Part shown: positions 30,965-38,790 of the stretch, one piece after another
How the letters are laid out: the number at the start of each line of letters is the position of its first letter
Position numbering within the stretch: the stretch's first letter is position 1
From: Caulifigura coniformis
GTDB taxonomy: Bacteria; Planctomycetota; Planctomycetia; Planctomycetales; Planctomycetaceae
Direction: 5' to 3'
Assembly: GCF_007745175.1 (NCBI RefSeq)
Contig: NZ_CP036271.1
Coordinates: 5,716,314 to 5,780,313 of the forward strand
DNA: 64,000 nt
Program-made: the position numbers and the translations under genes
The notes under the pieces: generated by a model
Told to the model about the DNA's origin: nothing
The model's input: only the letters and a program-made list of their open reading frames with translations
Databases searched by the model: none

Positions 30965-31384
30965 GTGACCGAGACCGCTCCAAAGTCGAAACTCGGACGC
31001 TGGCTGGCGGTCGGAGTGTTGGCGATCAGTGCTTTCGTCTGTATCCCAGTCTCGTCTCATCTCCACCGTCGACACTGGGCCGCATCCGTCGAATCGCTCG
31101 GCCTGGAAGTCTGGGTCGTGTCGCCATTCGACCGGTGGGCGTCCGGTTTTCTCGACACGGCCAAGCACGTCGTCGAAGGAACTTTTCTGATTGTGTGGGT
31201 GCAAGATCAGGAGCAGGCAGAGCAGCTACTTAATGGCCGCGGCGACTGCCCTCGCGGAACAGTTTTCTTTATCTCGAAGGACTTGCCAGACGGCGTGCTC
31301 ACCGACATTCAGAACAAATTTCCGCTCGCATTGGTGTCACGCGAGCCGGAGCCAGAGCGTGCGCCTGAAAGCCACGTCATCTAG
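30965..31384 (+). CDS. Hypothetical membrane-anchored protein
   Basis: 139 residues from a GTG at 30965. An N-terminal membrane segment (LGRWLAVGVLAISAFVCIPVSS) is followed by an extracytoplasmic or cytosolic domain with VWVVSPFDRWASGFLDTAKHVVEGTFLIVWVQDQE and an acidic tail. No family recognised. It sits 18 nt downstream of the 169-residue gene, so the two probably form an operon. Confidence 0.62.
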   Translation: MTETAPKSKLGRWLAVGVLAISAFVCIPVSSHLHRRHWAASVESLGLEVWVVSPFDRWASGFLDTAKHVVEGTFLIVWVQDQEQAEQLLNGRGDCPRGTVFFISKDLPDGVLTDIQNKFPLALVSREPEPERAPESHVI

Positions 31385-31538
31385 CGGTCCGCACCAAGAA
31401 GCGGCATGGGAGTCGAGGCAGACTGGTCCCAGCCCGCCGCAGGACACCACGGCGTCCGGCTGACTCGCACCGGCAGCATGGCCCGGTCGGGTGTGGCGTG
31501 GTTCGAGAACTCTCGCCGCGAAGTCGTTGTGGGCACGA

Positions 31539-31952
31539 TCACTGAGGGATGCGTGTCAATGTTGTGACGGCGTACCCGCCGGTGAGTGTGATCGTATCTC
31601 TTGCGATCGATTCAATCGTGTGGGTGATCCCGAACCGTGACGTCGAAGCCCGACGGTTCCGGCCAATGCGGGGCGACCAACGTTCCTGGAATTCATTGTC
31701 CCGGACATTCCAGGTGAGCGAGTGAACGTGGCGATCTTTGTAGTCGTAGAGGTCGCCGCTGCCGTCCGGGCGAAGAATCAGCGTCTGCTTCAAGCTCACC
31801 ATCGGCTCAGTGCCTCCCGCCTCATCGATGGTGGCCACAGTCCACTTGCCGACGAAACTCGCCCGACTTGCCGGGCGGAGCGACCAACCCCCGATGCTCA
31901 CCACGAACAGCGAGACGCTCACGATGAGCCATCTCTGAGTACCGGTCGTCAT
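31539..31952 (-). CDS. WPRxD-family membrane-anchored protein, copy 1 (divergent)
   Basis: 137 residues from the ATG at 31952. Short basic N terminus, one membrane helix (WLIVSVSLFVVSIGG), then the family junction in divergent form WSLRPASRASFVGKW, followed by a beta-rich domain: LKQTLILRPDGSGDLYDY, the family strand LTWNVRDNEF and the C-terminal ITLTGGYAVTTLTRI. The pattern suggests a small beta-barrel or sandwich (lipocalin-like) displayed outside the membrane. It lies just outside the left att site of the integrated element. Function unknown. Confidence 0.7.
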   Translation of the reverse strand: MTTGTQRWLIVSVSLFVVSIGGWSLRPASRASFVGKWTVATIDEAGGTEPMVSLKQTLILRPDGSGDLYDYKDRHVHSLTWNVRDNEFQERWSPRIGRNRRASTSRFGITHTIESIARDTITLTGGYAVTTLTRIPQ

Positions 31953-32023
31953 TGCCCGCCTGTTGCAAAGAGAAAATCCCGCCAGCGCGAGCACTCCCTG
32001 AGAGAGAATCAGAACCGCGACGG

Positions 32024-32053
32024 TTCAGCAGGAGAAAAGTGGGCGTTACAGGA
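32024..32053. repeat. Left attachment site (30-bp core)
   Basis: Identical over 30 bp to 53002-53031. Its last 13-14 bases are the 3' end of the tRNA-Val gene (GGGCGTTACAGGA on the plus strand) without the rest of the tRNA, as expected for the tRNA-distal junction of an integrated element. Confidence 0.9.
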
Positions 32054-32245
32054 CCAGAAACTACCCCCGAAAACCCAGGGGAAATGGCATGTTTTCAGCA
32101 AGGCAACGCAGAATCCAACGCAGTCGACAAAGAGCTCGCCGATCTCCTCGCCATCTGGCCCCGTCTTTCGGTGCCGGATCGCGAGCAGGTCGTCAGGATG
32201 GCCCGGTTGATGGCTGACGCTGGGGAGGCCCGTAGAGAGGCGTAG
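32054..32245 (+). other. Latent 3' extension of the integrase gene
   Basis: 64 codons including a stop, in the same frame as the ten codons of the core repeat. The peptide starts PETTPENPGEMACFQQGN and contains ELADLLAIWPRLSV and DREQVVRMARLMADAGE, an amphipathic helical pair of the kind seen at integrase tails. In the integrated state it has no start region of its own. After excision it would be fused to integrase residue 425. It also holds two CAACGCA arm-type sites (32104-32110 and 32116-32122). Confidence 0.75.
32101..32125. promoter_or_regulatory. Candidate integrase arm-type sites (left arm)
   Basis: 25-bp exact copy of 52883-52907 containing two CAACGCA words, 47 bp inside the left core. 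Together with the right-arm cluster it frames the reconstituted attP core. Confidence 0.6.
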
Positions 32246-32416
32246 GAGGCCGTGGGCTAGCAGGTGGTGTGTTAGGTTGTCCAGGGCACAGGAGTGGTCT
32301 ACGGGGCGTCTGAGGACCGAAGCAGGGAGGCTCAGGCTGACGCTGACATTCACGTTCGGAGCGGCTGTAGAATGACTCGCGGTCGCGACCTCGTGCTACA
32401 TGCAAGCCTACCGAGA

Positions 32417-32818
32417 ATGAAGAAACACACCACTGACGCCGAGTACGTGGAGTCCGTCCGGCGACTTCAGCCTTCACGCCGCCGAGTTGGGTCAATGTTG
32501 GCGATCAGCGGGGGCGTCTTCTTTCTTTTCGGTGCTGGCAGTTTTCTGTACCTGGGACACAGGATCTCGGCGGCGGTAGCGGTGCTTCGTGATCGGGAGA
32601 GTGAGATTCCCGTCGATTTTGACTACACGCTCACTCTCATCTTCGGTGCGATCATCGGGATGACAATTGGCATCACCCTCGTCGTGTCTTCGATCGTGAC
32701 GGCCTCAGGCATTCTGTACCGTCGACCTGATCGGACTGCGGACCTCTTACTCGAATGCTGGGACCAGCTCGCCGCTAAGCGGGAGGCGGCTACCAGCTAC
32801 GATCCTGACTTTTCGTAG
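32417..32818 (+). CDS. Hypothetical protein with two membrane helices
   Basis: 133 residues from the ATG at 32417 (MKKHTTDAEYVESVRRLQPSRR). Two hydrophobic helices: SMLAISGGVFFLFGAGSFLYLG and TLIFGAIIGMTIGITLVVSSIVTASG, with a charged linker and a soluble C-terminal tail (DRTADLLLECWDQLAAKREA). Family not recognised. First complete gene inside the left end of the element. Confidence 0.65.
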   Translation: MKKHTTDAEYVESVRRLQPSRRRVGSMLAISGGVFFLFGAGSFLYLGHRISAAVAVLRDRESEIPVDFDYTLTLIFGAIIGMTIGITLVVSSIVTASGILYRRPDRTADLLLECWDQLAAKREAATSYDPDFS

Positions 32819-32874
32819 TCCGAAGGCCACCACAGCCCGTCGACTGTGCCGGTTCGGTGGTGACGGGGGAGAGG

Positions 32875-33324
32875 TCATTCGGAGATGCGGTTCAGCGTCA
32901 CGATTTCAGTCGATCCGTCTGCTTCAAGCACGATGCGGCTTGCTGATGCCGATAACACCCGAAAGCGGGCACCGTCCGCCCCCACGGCCAGATAGTTTTG
33001 GCTGTTGATGAGCTTTGCGAGCAAGCGAACCGTGTCGACTGCTTGCCCTCGACTGAAATCGGACACGATGAGTTCATCTCCGAGAGTGTTCCACTTGCAC
33101 CACAGAGTGCCGAGTGAGCCCCTCTCCTTCATACTCAAAAGGCCATTGCGGCGGAGCGTCCAAGTTCCGTCACGACATCTCCACTTCCCCACGAACCGCG
33201 CATCCCCTCGCGGCCAGTACCACCAGGAGGCCAGCGACACCAGCACGAGGACGAACGCGGCGATCAGCCAGCGGCGTCGGCGTCTCTTCGGTGGTGTGCT
33301 TGGTGCTTGCTCGGGTGGTTCCAT
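32875..33324 (-). CDS. WPRxD-family membrane-anchored protein, copy 2
   Basis: 149 residues from the ATG at 33324. Pro-rich then Arg-rich N terminus (PSTPPKRRRRRWL), one membrane helix (LIAAFVLVLVSLAS), the family junction WWYWPRGDARFVGKW, then a beta-rich domain with TWTLRRNGLLSM, the family strand CKWNTLGDELIVSD and a C-terminal IVLEADGSTEIVTLNRI. Its 5' end and upstream DNA are duplicated at 30323-30400. Lies inside the integrated element. No function known; topology predicts an extracytoplasmic domain. Confidence 0.75.
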   Translation of the reverse strand: MEPPEQAPSTPPKRRRRRWLIAAFVLVLVSLASWWYWPRGDARFVGKWRCRDGTWTLRRNGLLSMKERGSLGTLWCKWNTLGDELIVSDFSRGQAVDTVRLLAKLINSQNYLAVGADGARFRVLSASASRIVLEADGSTEIVTLNRISE

Positions 33325-33394
33325 CGGGTAGCCCTCCGAGGGTGAGTCTAACGGCGGGCAGGGGATCGCGGCGAGAGGGGATGGTGGGTAGACT
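33317..33394. repeat. 78-bp duplicated intergenic segment, copy 2
   Basis: Matches 30323-30400 at 76 of 78 positions. It contains the ATG of the WPRxD gene at 33324 and its upstream region, presumably including promoter DNA for this gene and possibly for the divergent gene at 33435. Confidence 0.9.
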
Positions 33395-33434
33395 GGTGGC
33401 GGCGACTTCGCGCCAAGATTAAGGCTAGGGCTCC

Positions 33435-33980
33435 ATGACACGGTATTTTGTTGTCGAATTCACGGCACCCGATGCGGTCGCCTTTGATCGTTTCCGTGGC
33501 GTCTTTGAGGCCTTGAAGCAGGACAAAGACTCAGACAAGTTTCGTCCAGACGATCAATGGCCTGAACTCTTTGACCGTGAAGCACTCGACTGCTTCAACT
33601 GGTGGACGGACGAAGACCGTGCTCGCTGGCTGCCCGGGATTCCTGACTTCGAGTTGAGCCACCAAGCAGGTCGGCCACGTCTCGAATGGGAATTCTTCTC
33701 CATGATCGAGGCGTTCAAGAATGGTGACTATCAGCTGATCGCCTGTCAGCGAAACGACAACGGTCAGTCCAGGCTTGAGTATGACCCTTTTGGCGGTCCT
33801 TACGGTGGTTCAGGTTGCATGGTGGCACTGATCCAGTGCTTCGGGTTCGTCGTCTCGGGTGGAACTGATGTGGCAGGGTTCCCAAGTGGAATGAGGGGGG
33901 CGGCCCCCGGTCAACGCAGATGGACTTCCATTCTGGGAGGTGCGGATCACCCGATTGTGTGGCGGCGTCCTTCAGAATGA
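33435..33980 (+). CDS. Hypothetical protein
   Basis: 181 residues. N-terminal half reads as a compact alpha/beta domain (MTRYFVVEFTAPDAVAFDRF, LFDREALDCFNWWTDEDRARWL), followed by LEWEFFSMIEAFKNGDYQLIAC, FGGPYGGSGCMVALIQCFGF and a basic C-terminal end. No catalytic motif recognised. Divergent from the WPRxD gene across the 78-bp repeat. Single-domain orphan, possibly immunity-like by context only. Confidence 0.65.
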   Translation: MTRYFVVEFTAPDAVAFDRFRGVFEALKQDKDSDKFRPDDQWPELFDREALDCFNWWTDEDRARWLPGIPDFELSHQAGRPRLEWEFFSMIEAFKNGDYQLIACQRNDNGQSRLEYDPFGGPYGGSGCMVALIQCFGFVVSGGTDVAGFPSGMRGAAPGQRRWTSILGGADHPIVWRRPSE

Positions 33981-34057
33981 CCGAAGACACTCCTCCGAAG
34001 CCGAAACGCAGACGCCGGAGATCACGAATAGCTTCACGATATGCTGGAGTCTGAAGA

Positions 34058-34600
34058 GTGGAAACGGAAGCTGCGACAACCTTCATTAAGCGGCAAGCAG
34101 AGATGCATAGGAGGGGAATCATTACCCCTCTGGAACTATCTAACACCGTCTTCGACGGGTTCGAATTGCAGTACAAAGAAGGCGATTTACCGTTGCTGCT
34201 GAGATCATTAACCACGTCGGGGTTGGTGTTCATCGTCGCCGAGTCTGATCTCTGGTTTCCCAGAACCACGGAGGGTTGGGCAAAGTTCCGAATGCTTCGC
34301 GGTATCGGAGGGCCACAGTTCCAGTGCCCAGCAGACGAAGAGCGTGACCTCGCTGAAGGTCAGGGACGCGCTTACCGATTCGCGAAAACGCTTCGCAGCG
34401 CTTTAAGGACATCCTGCAAGGGGCTCATGTCCAAGAGCGTCGAGCAGAAGGTCATTTTACTCCTCTCGCAGCAACTGGAGAAACAGCGGGGATTCGGTGC
34501 CCACGAAGACCTGCTACTGACCTACGAACGGGTTATCGACCAGCGGCGAAGGGCCTATGAAAAGCGATGGGGCAAGCCTGTCGGCAAGCCAAGGAAATAA
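34058..34600 (+). CDS. Hypothetical protein
   Basis: 180 residues from a GTG at 34058. Soluble and helix-rich; METEAATTFIKRQAEMHRRG at the start and a basic C terminus (YERVIDQRRRAYEKRWGKPVGKPRK). A middle stretch FIVAESDLWFPRTTEGWAKFR is the most sequence-complex. No recognised family. Follows the 181-residue gene after 77 nt on the same strand. Confidence 0.6.
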   Translation: METEAATTFIKRQAEMHRRGIITPLELSNTVFDGFELQYKEGDLPLLLRSLTTSGLVFIVAESDLWFPRTTEGWAKFRMLRGIGGPQFQCPADEERDLAEGQGRAYRFAKTLRSALRTSCKGLMSKSVEQKVILLLSQQLEKQRGFGAHEDLLLTYERVIDQRRRAYEKRWGKPVGKPRK

Positions 34601-34910
34601 CAGCCGGGCTTACATGGCAGGGAAGCCAAGAACCGCTTATCAGTGCGATGCACGCCTTTTCGATCCAACCCATCCGAGATCGTCGAAAGCCCGTGCGAAA
34701 GAGAACAACAAAGAAGAGGACGGCGGCAACGATCAACGGAAGTCGAGACACAGTCCAAGCGAACAGGATGAACGGTAGGTCGTAGGTTGAAGCCAAGTGC
34801 AGCTGTGTTGAGTGCATGGGATGCGAAGCTGAGTTGAACGAATTAAGCCAGCCCGGCATCATCGCCCGGCGGGCTTCGTCGTTCAGCGGCCCGCCACCAG
34901 CACACGGCCC

Positions 34911-35258
34911 TCAGACCACGGCCTTAAGCTGCTCCACCGTCGCCAGAATTGCCTTCGCCTGATCCAGACCACCGACCGCTTGGATGAACTGAATGGCAGC
35001 GTCGATCGGGGCGAAGCCGTTGCCCTCGAAGTGGCCTTCTGCCCGACGATCGCCGGACCGTTTCACCCGCACCTTCCGGCCCGTTCCCCCGGGCGACTTC
35101 GACAGGTTGTACTTCACGATCGAGACGTAGGCCGGAGTGACCTTGAAGCCCAGGGCCTGGACGATCTCCGCAATCTCCTTCGGCCCCTTGTCAGGGTTCG
35201 CCTGGAGGGCCTCGCGGATCGCTGCGGACTTGTTGCCGGATGCGGACTTCTTCGCCAT
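34911..35258 (-). CDS. Putative HTH protein of planctomycete type
   Basis: 115 residues from the ATG at 35258. The first half (KSAAIREALQANPDKGPKEIAEIVQALGFKVTPAYVSIVKYNLSK) has the helix-turn-helix spacing of a DNA-binding domain (GPKEIAEIVQ..VTPAYVSIVK). After a basic linker (GRKVRVKRSGDRRAEG) a helical C terminus follows (AAIQFIQAVGGLDQAKAILATVEQLKAVV). I recall this layout from many planctomycete hypothetical proteins. Probably a regulator; targets unknown. Confidence 0.7.
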   Translation of the reverse strand: MAKKSASGNKSAAIREALQANPDKGPKEIAEIVQALGFKVTPAYVSIVKYNLSKSPGGTGRKVRVKRSGDRRAEGHFEGNGFAPIDAAIQFIQAVGGLDQAKAILATVEQLKAVV

Positions 35259-35344
35259 TGGTGTCAATCTGGTTGGTTAGAGGAGAAGCCCGCAGGGGGG
35301 ACTATAGCCGACCTATCCGTCGGCTGCCGCCTACTTGCAGCCCA

Positions 35345-36004
35345 TTAGGTGTAGGAACGGCCGAGAGCCTGCATCTCCGCTTCGTTCGCAGCATCAATCC
35401 TTGCCTGGTGGACATCCGCGAGACGCCGCATTTCCTCTGCAGCCATCTTGACCAAACGATAATTGGCCGGCATTGCAAGGACTTCGTCTTCATCGCGCTC
35501 AGCGATGTACGCAAAGACTGCGTCGAGATTCGTGAGTTTGGCACGAGCAACTGCGGGATTTGCAGCACCGCGGCTTAGAGCGAACCAGCAAGCAACTTCG
35601 ATCGACAGGGACCAAGAATAACTTCTAGCGACTCGTCTTCGGCCGATTCCGGAAAAGCCGCGATACACTGTCACCGGGAAGCCGATCTCCAGAGGTGCTC
35701 CGGCAGCCCTTAAAAGTGTCCTATTGCACAAGCGCAGCATCTCACTGATGTATCCCGGAGTGTACGCCATCACATTGACGTTATGGCCGACCAGGGCATC
35801 GAGGAAGCACCCTTCAAACATTTGATGCTGGGCAAGCACGTCACGATTCCGCCGTACGTGCTCAAGGGCGTTGTGCGACCCTCCGGCAGTGAAGTTAAAT
35901 TTTGAATAATCGTGGTCTTCGATTGCCTGCACAGCTTGGTCCAACGCGGTCGGATACGGCCAGTTGCCGACCAAACTGTTCCGGATAGCTACCGACTTGG
36001 ACAT
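35345..36004 (-). CDS. Putative ADP-ribosyltransferase-like protein
   Basis: 219 residues from the ATG at 36004, which follows AGAGGT. The C-terminal half carries the three spaced signatures of the R-S-E class of mono-ADP-ribosyltransferases: Arg115 in TVYRGF, the S-x-S strand SWSLSIEVACWFA (residues 130-142), and an acidic cluster ERDEDEV with Glu174 as the likely catalytic residue. The order and spacing match phage- and actinobacterial ART-like domains I know (VYRG, SWTxxxxxAxWFA, then E). The N-terminal ~100 residues are helical and unassigned. It could be a virion-injected effector, toxin or defence protein. Not verified by search. Confidence 0.6.
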   Translation of the reverse strand: MSKSVAIRNSLVGNWPYPTALDQAVQAIEDHDYSKFNFTAGGSHNALEHVRRNRDVLAQHQMFEGCFLDALVGHNVNVMAYTPGYISEMLRLCNRTLLRAAGAPLEIGFPVTVYRGFSGIGRRRVARSYSWSLSIEVACWFALSRGAANPAVARAKLTNLDAVFAYIAERDEDEVLAMPANYRLVKMAAEEMRRLADVHQARIDAANEAEMQALGRSYT

Positions 36005-36172
36005 TGATACCTCTACTTGGAACCGGGCGAGAATAAGCACGACGATCCCCGATGGCCGATGGCGGCTGCCGGGTTGTTGTCGTTTCAGAAGACCGGGGAC
36101 AGGTGCCCAGAGGCTTTGTCGGTTGAGACCGGACTGCTCGGCTATCCCCTCCCCGGCCGTGAATCAGTGACC

Positions 36173-36460
36173 CTACGCCCGCTCCTGTCGCAGTCGGTCG
36201 CATGCCAACCCTAGGATCAACGCGGCACCAGCCTCGCCCCCCAGAGCCTTCGTCATCCGTGGATCGACTGCCAGCATCGCCAAAGTGTCCGCAAGGTCGG
36301 GGGCGTGCCGGAGAACGTCAGGCAGTGCAGCGACGGCCTGCGAGGCCAGTTCCTCAGAAGGTAGGTAGCGGTCCCGCATCGCCTTCGCGTCGTTGACTGA
36401 GGTTGCATCAACTTCAAGGTGCGAGCGAAATGACTTAGGAAGCCTGTTGAAATCGACCAT
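36173..36460 (-). CDS. Hypothetical protein
   Basis: 95 residues from the ATG at 36460, preceded by GAGAGGAAG. Helical throughout (MVDFNRLPKSFRSHLEVDATS, EELASQAVAALPDVLRHAPDLADTLAMLAVDPRM, ALILGLACDRLRQERA). No signal peptide or motif. A strong hairpin lies upstream at 36605-36637. It may share a transcript with the downstream ART-like gene (about 170 nt away). Confidence 0.6.
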   Translation of the reverse strand: MVDFNRLPKSFRSHLEVDATSVNDAKAMRDRYLPSEELASQAVAALPDVLRHAPDLADTLAMLAVDPRMTKALGGEAGAALILGLACDRLRQERA

Positions 36461-36604
36461 GAGTTCTTCCTCTCGGTGGAAAGAACCCCGGATCAGTACC
36501 GGCGCGGGCGGAACCACGGACAAGCTCAATGGTCTCACGGCGCGTACAGCGGTACTCTGAGAAGCAGCCCTTGCTGCCCTCGTAACCAGGGTGGTGACGG
36601 TTAG

Positions 36605-36637
36605 CACGGCCGGTGATGTACTAGATCACCGGCCGTG
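36605..36637. promoter_or_regulatory. 13-bp perfect inverted repeat
   Basis: Arms CACGGCCGGTGAT (36605-36617) and ATCACCGGCCGTG (36625-36637) with a 7-nt loop. No T tract on either side, so it looks more like an operator or structured leader than an intrinsic terminator. It lies ~145 nt upstream of the minus-strand gene at 36460 and ~310 nt before the DUF4365 gene. The remaining DNA to 36949 holds no convincing gene; a direct repeat TAGGCTAC occurs at 36709 and 36732. Confidence 0.5.
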
Positions 36638-36949
36638 TGCTTGATTCAACAGGATCTGGCCCATTTCGTCAAGCCTCACAATGCGCAAGTGGTGTCCCCG
36701 CTGACGGTTAGGCTACGCAATGGCCTATGCGTAGGCTACAGCTTCGGACGCGTGGTCCCCAGTGCAGCGATGATCTTACGTCGCGGCAGTGCGATGCTCT
36801 GATTAACCGCCTCGATTCGCATGCGGCGAATCTGGCGCATGTGCCGGAGCGGATGGGGTAAAGTTGCGCCGCTTTCGCTCAGTCCTGTTCGTCGCAACAA
36901 TGAGTGGTGTACGACGTACGTTCGGAGCACCTTGAGCAGAGGCCGTAGA

Positions 36950-37492
36950 ATGGGGCTAACGTTGCCGCTTTCAAGCAACGATGTGGAGTCTGAGCTTAGC
37001 TACGCGTACCTCCACGCAATTGCCGCTGCAGCCGATTGTGGCTGTACGGTCGCTGGGAGAATCCCAGATGGGATGGGCGTTGATGCTTGGATCCACGTCG
37101 GCGATCATTTCCCAGCACTGGGTTACAGGAAGTTCACGATCGAGGTCCAGTTGAAGGCAACTGCCACTCCGATGACCTTGGTGAGGAATCGCTTCGCATA
37201 TTCCATACCCATTGAGCAGTACGATAAGCTGCGAATGACCGGGGGAGAGAGTACAACACTCCTAGTCGTACTGCAGCTGCCCGCCCTCAGAGCGGCTTGG
37301 TGTCGATCGTCACCTCGATCCCTCGCAATCCAACAGGCAGCATATTGGCTGAGTCTTTACGGTGCTCCGGATAGCCCCAACACAACAACTCAGACTGTCT
37401 ATATTCCAAAGTCCAATCGGTTCACTCCAGAGGGCCTGAAGGCATTGTTTCCGACGATAGTGGGCGGAGGGAAAATCCACTATGTCCCTTAA
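36950..37492 (+). CDS. DUF4365 domain protein (PD-(D/E)xK nuclease-like)
   Basis: 180 residues from the ATG at 36950 (AGAGG upstream). Shows the DUF4365 layout: helix SSNDVESELSYAYLHAIAAAADC, then PDGMGVDAWIHV with Asp45 and KFTIEVQLKATA with Glu65/Gln67/Lys69, i.e. a D...(E)xQxK restriction-endonuclease-fold active site. The second half has FAYSIPIEQYDKLR and LLVVLQLP typical of the family. DUF4365 proteins occur in defence loci. The start of the next gene overlaps this one by 11 nt, so the two products are probably made together. Codon use is less GC-biased than in flanking core genes, suggesting transfer. Confidence 0.78.
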   Translation: MGLTLPLSSNDVESELSYAYLHAIAAAADCGCTVAGRIPDGMGVDAWIHVGDHFPALGYRKFTIEVQLKATATPMTLVRNRFAYSIPIEQYDKLRMTGGESTTLLVVLQLPALRAAWCRSSPRSLAIQQAAYWLSLYGAPDSPNTTTQTVYIPKSNRFTPEGLKALFPTIVGGGKIHYVP

Positions 37493-38708
37493 ACAGCAGC
37501 TTCCGACGAACGATACCGCCAGGTTAGACCCAATCCGAGTACAGGCATACGCTCGTGACAGCGGATGGAACCTGATCGGAAAGACGGCACAGGATCGATC
37601 TGCGATTTACTCTCATCCCGATGCAGAGACTTGGCAAATCACTGTGCCATTGTCGAAGCAGCTGCCAGATTTTCCGCAGCGGATGACAGAGGTAGTCTCT
37701 ACCTTAGCTGACAAAGAGAAAGCTGCTGCAGGTGAACTACTACAGCGGTTGCTCCTTCCAGAGTCAGACATACTGCGTTTCTCTGATTGTGGCGCAAGCT
37801 CAGCTAATGGAATCATCTCACTAAATCATGGTTTAGAGATGTTGGCCGGCGCGCGAAGAACTATTCTTGCCGCAGCTTGTGGCGTCGTGAAACCTGACCG
37901 GACTTACCATCCTCGAATGAGCTTGGCTGAGGCCGAAGGTTTCTTGGCTGCCTGCAAGCTCGGCCAGACAGAGCGTGGTAGTTTCGTCCTGACAATCGCA
38001 TGCCCACTGCAGGTTCCTAGGGCGCAATCGAGTTTTCTCCCCTTCGCTCGCGACGTGACCACCGCATTGATGTCGGCACTGAACTGGCTTTCCACAACAG
38101 TCTCCACTGCGGATGTTCAGTCGCCGATCGCTTGGGAGGGGCTTGGTGAACACGTAACGGCAAATCTTTGCGACGGCCTGCTGGACATGATGCCCGCGGA
38201 TGAAGAGGGTGAGCTTGTAATTAGTGCCACCTATTCAAACGCTATTCCAGTTGCAGACTTGAGCGTGCCGCGTGTGGTCCGGTTGCCGGGAAGAACATTT
38301 CCGTTGATCGCTCAGATTGCAGAGCGGCTTCGTCCCTCTACCACACCTCGAATCCAGTCGCTACTAGGTTTCGTGGAAACACTTGATGGAAGGCCGAATG
38401 AATTTGGCCTCCCTGAAGGTCCCGTAGCGTTGCGGCTTAGCACCTCTGATGGAGAGATTCGAGCCAGAATCTACCTTCCGCACATGGATCACGCGTTGGC
38501 GGCGGAAGCGTATCTAAAGAATCAGCCAGTCACTTTGGATGGCACATTGGTGCGCAGTGGGCGTTTCTATGAGATCACGAGTTACTCGACACTCATGATA
38601 TTCGCACAGAAACACGACCAGGTAGTGGAGCGTCGGCAAGTCAGGGCTGCAAAAATGGGCAAAGGTAGAAAAAGTGTGATGAAGCGGAGGCCTGGAAAAA
38701 AGGGCTGA
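37482..38708 (+). CDS. Unknown partner of the DUF4365 nuclease-like protein
   Basis: 408 residues, soluble, with no recognised domain. The N-terminal region (RVQAYARDSGWNLIGKTAQDRSAIYSHPDAETWQITVPL) looks like a small alpha/beta module; the middle (MLAGARRTILAAACGVVKPDRTYHP, ARDVTTALMSALNWLSTTV) is helical; a C-terminal region (GPVALRLSTSDGEIRARIYLPHMDHALAAEAYL) is beta-rich, and the tail is strongly basic (AAKMGKGRKSVMKRRPGKKG), suggesting nucleic-acid contact. An 11-nt overlap with the DUF4365 gene indicates translational coupling. Candidate sensor or effector-control subunit of a two-gene defence module. Confidence 0.75.
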   Translation: MSLKQQLPTNDTARLDPIRVQAYARDSGWNLIGKTAQDRSAIYSHPDAETWQITVPLSKQLPDFPQRMTEVVSTLADKEKAAAGELLQRLLLPESDILRFSDCGASSANGIISLNHGLEMLAGARRTILAAACGVVKPDRTYHPRMSLAEAEGFLAACKLGQTERGSFVLTIACPLQVPRAQSSFLPFARDVTTALMSALNWLSTTVSTADVQSPIAWEGLGEHVTANLCDGLLDMMPADEEGELVISATYSNAIPVADLSVPRVVRLPGRTFPLIAQIAERLRPSTTPRIQSLLGFVETLDGRPNEFGLPEGPVALRLSTSDGEIRARIYLPHMDHALAAEAYLKNQPVTLDGTLVRSGRFYEITSYSTLMIFAQKHDQVVERRQVRAAKMGKGRKSVMKRRPGKKG

Positions 38709-38735
38709 TAGGTTCTGTCGACGATGCTATCGCTA

Positions 38736-38771
38736 TAAAAGATTCCCTCACAGCCAAGACGGCCATGAGGG
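38736..38771 (-). terminator. Terminator of the tape-measure-like gene
   Basis: Outer arms CCCTCA (38745-38750) and TGAGGG (38766-38771) with an inner GCC/GGC stem, followed on the minus strand by AATCTTTTATA. Lies 20 nt past the stop at 38791 and may also end the convergent plus-strand transcript. Confidence 0.6.
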
Positions 38772-38790
38772 GATCGGCAACAGAGTCGAG

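Noticed and set aside
31952-32245. A normal plus-strand gene over the left att site
   Set aside because: The part before 32024 is antisense to the WPRxD copy 1 start region and lacks features; only the stretch from the core onward makes sense, as the latent integrase tail.
36736-36978. Minus-strand 80-codon open frame
   Set aside because: Overlaps the DUF4365 start region antisense and has no recognisable features.
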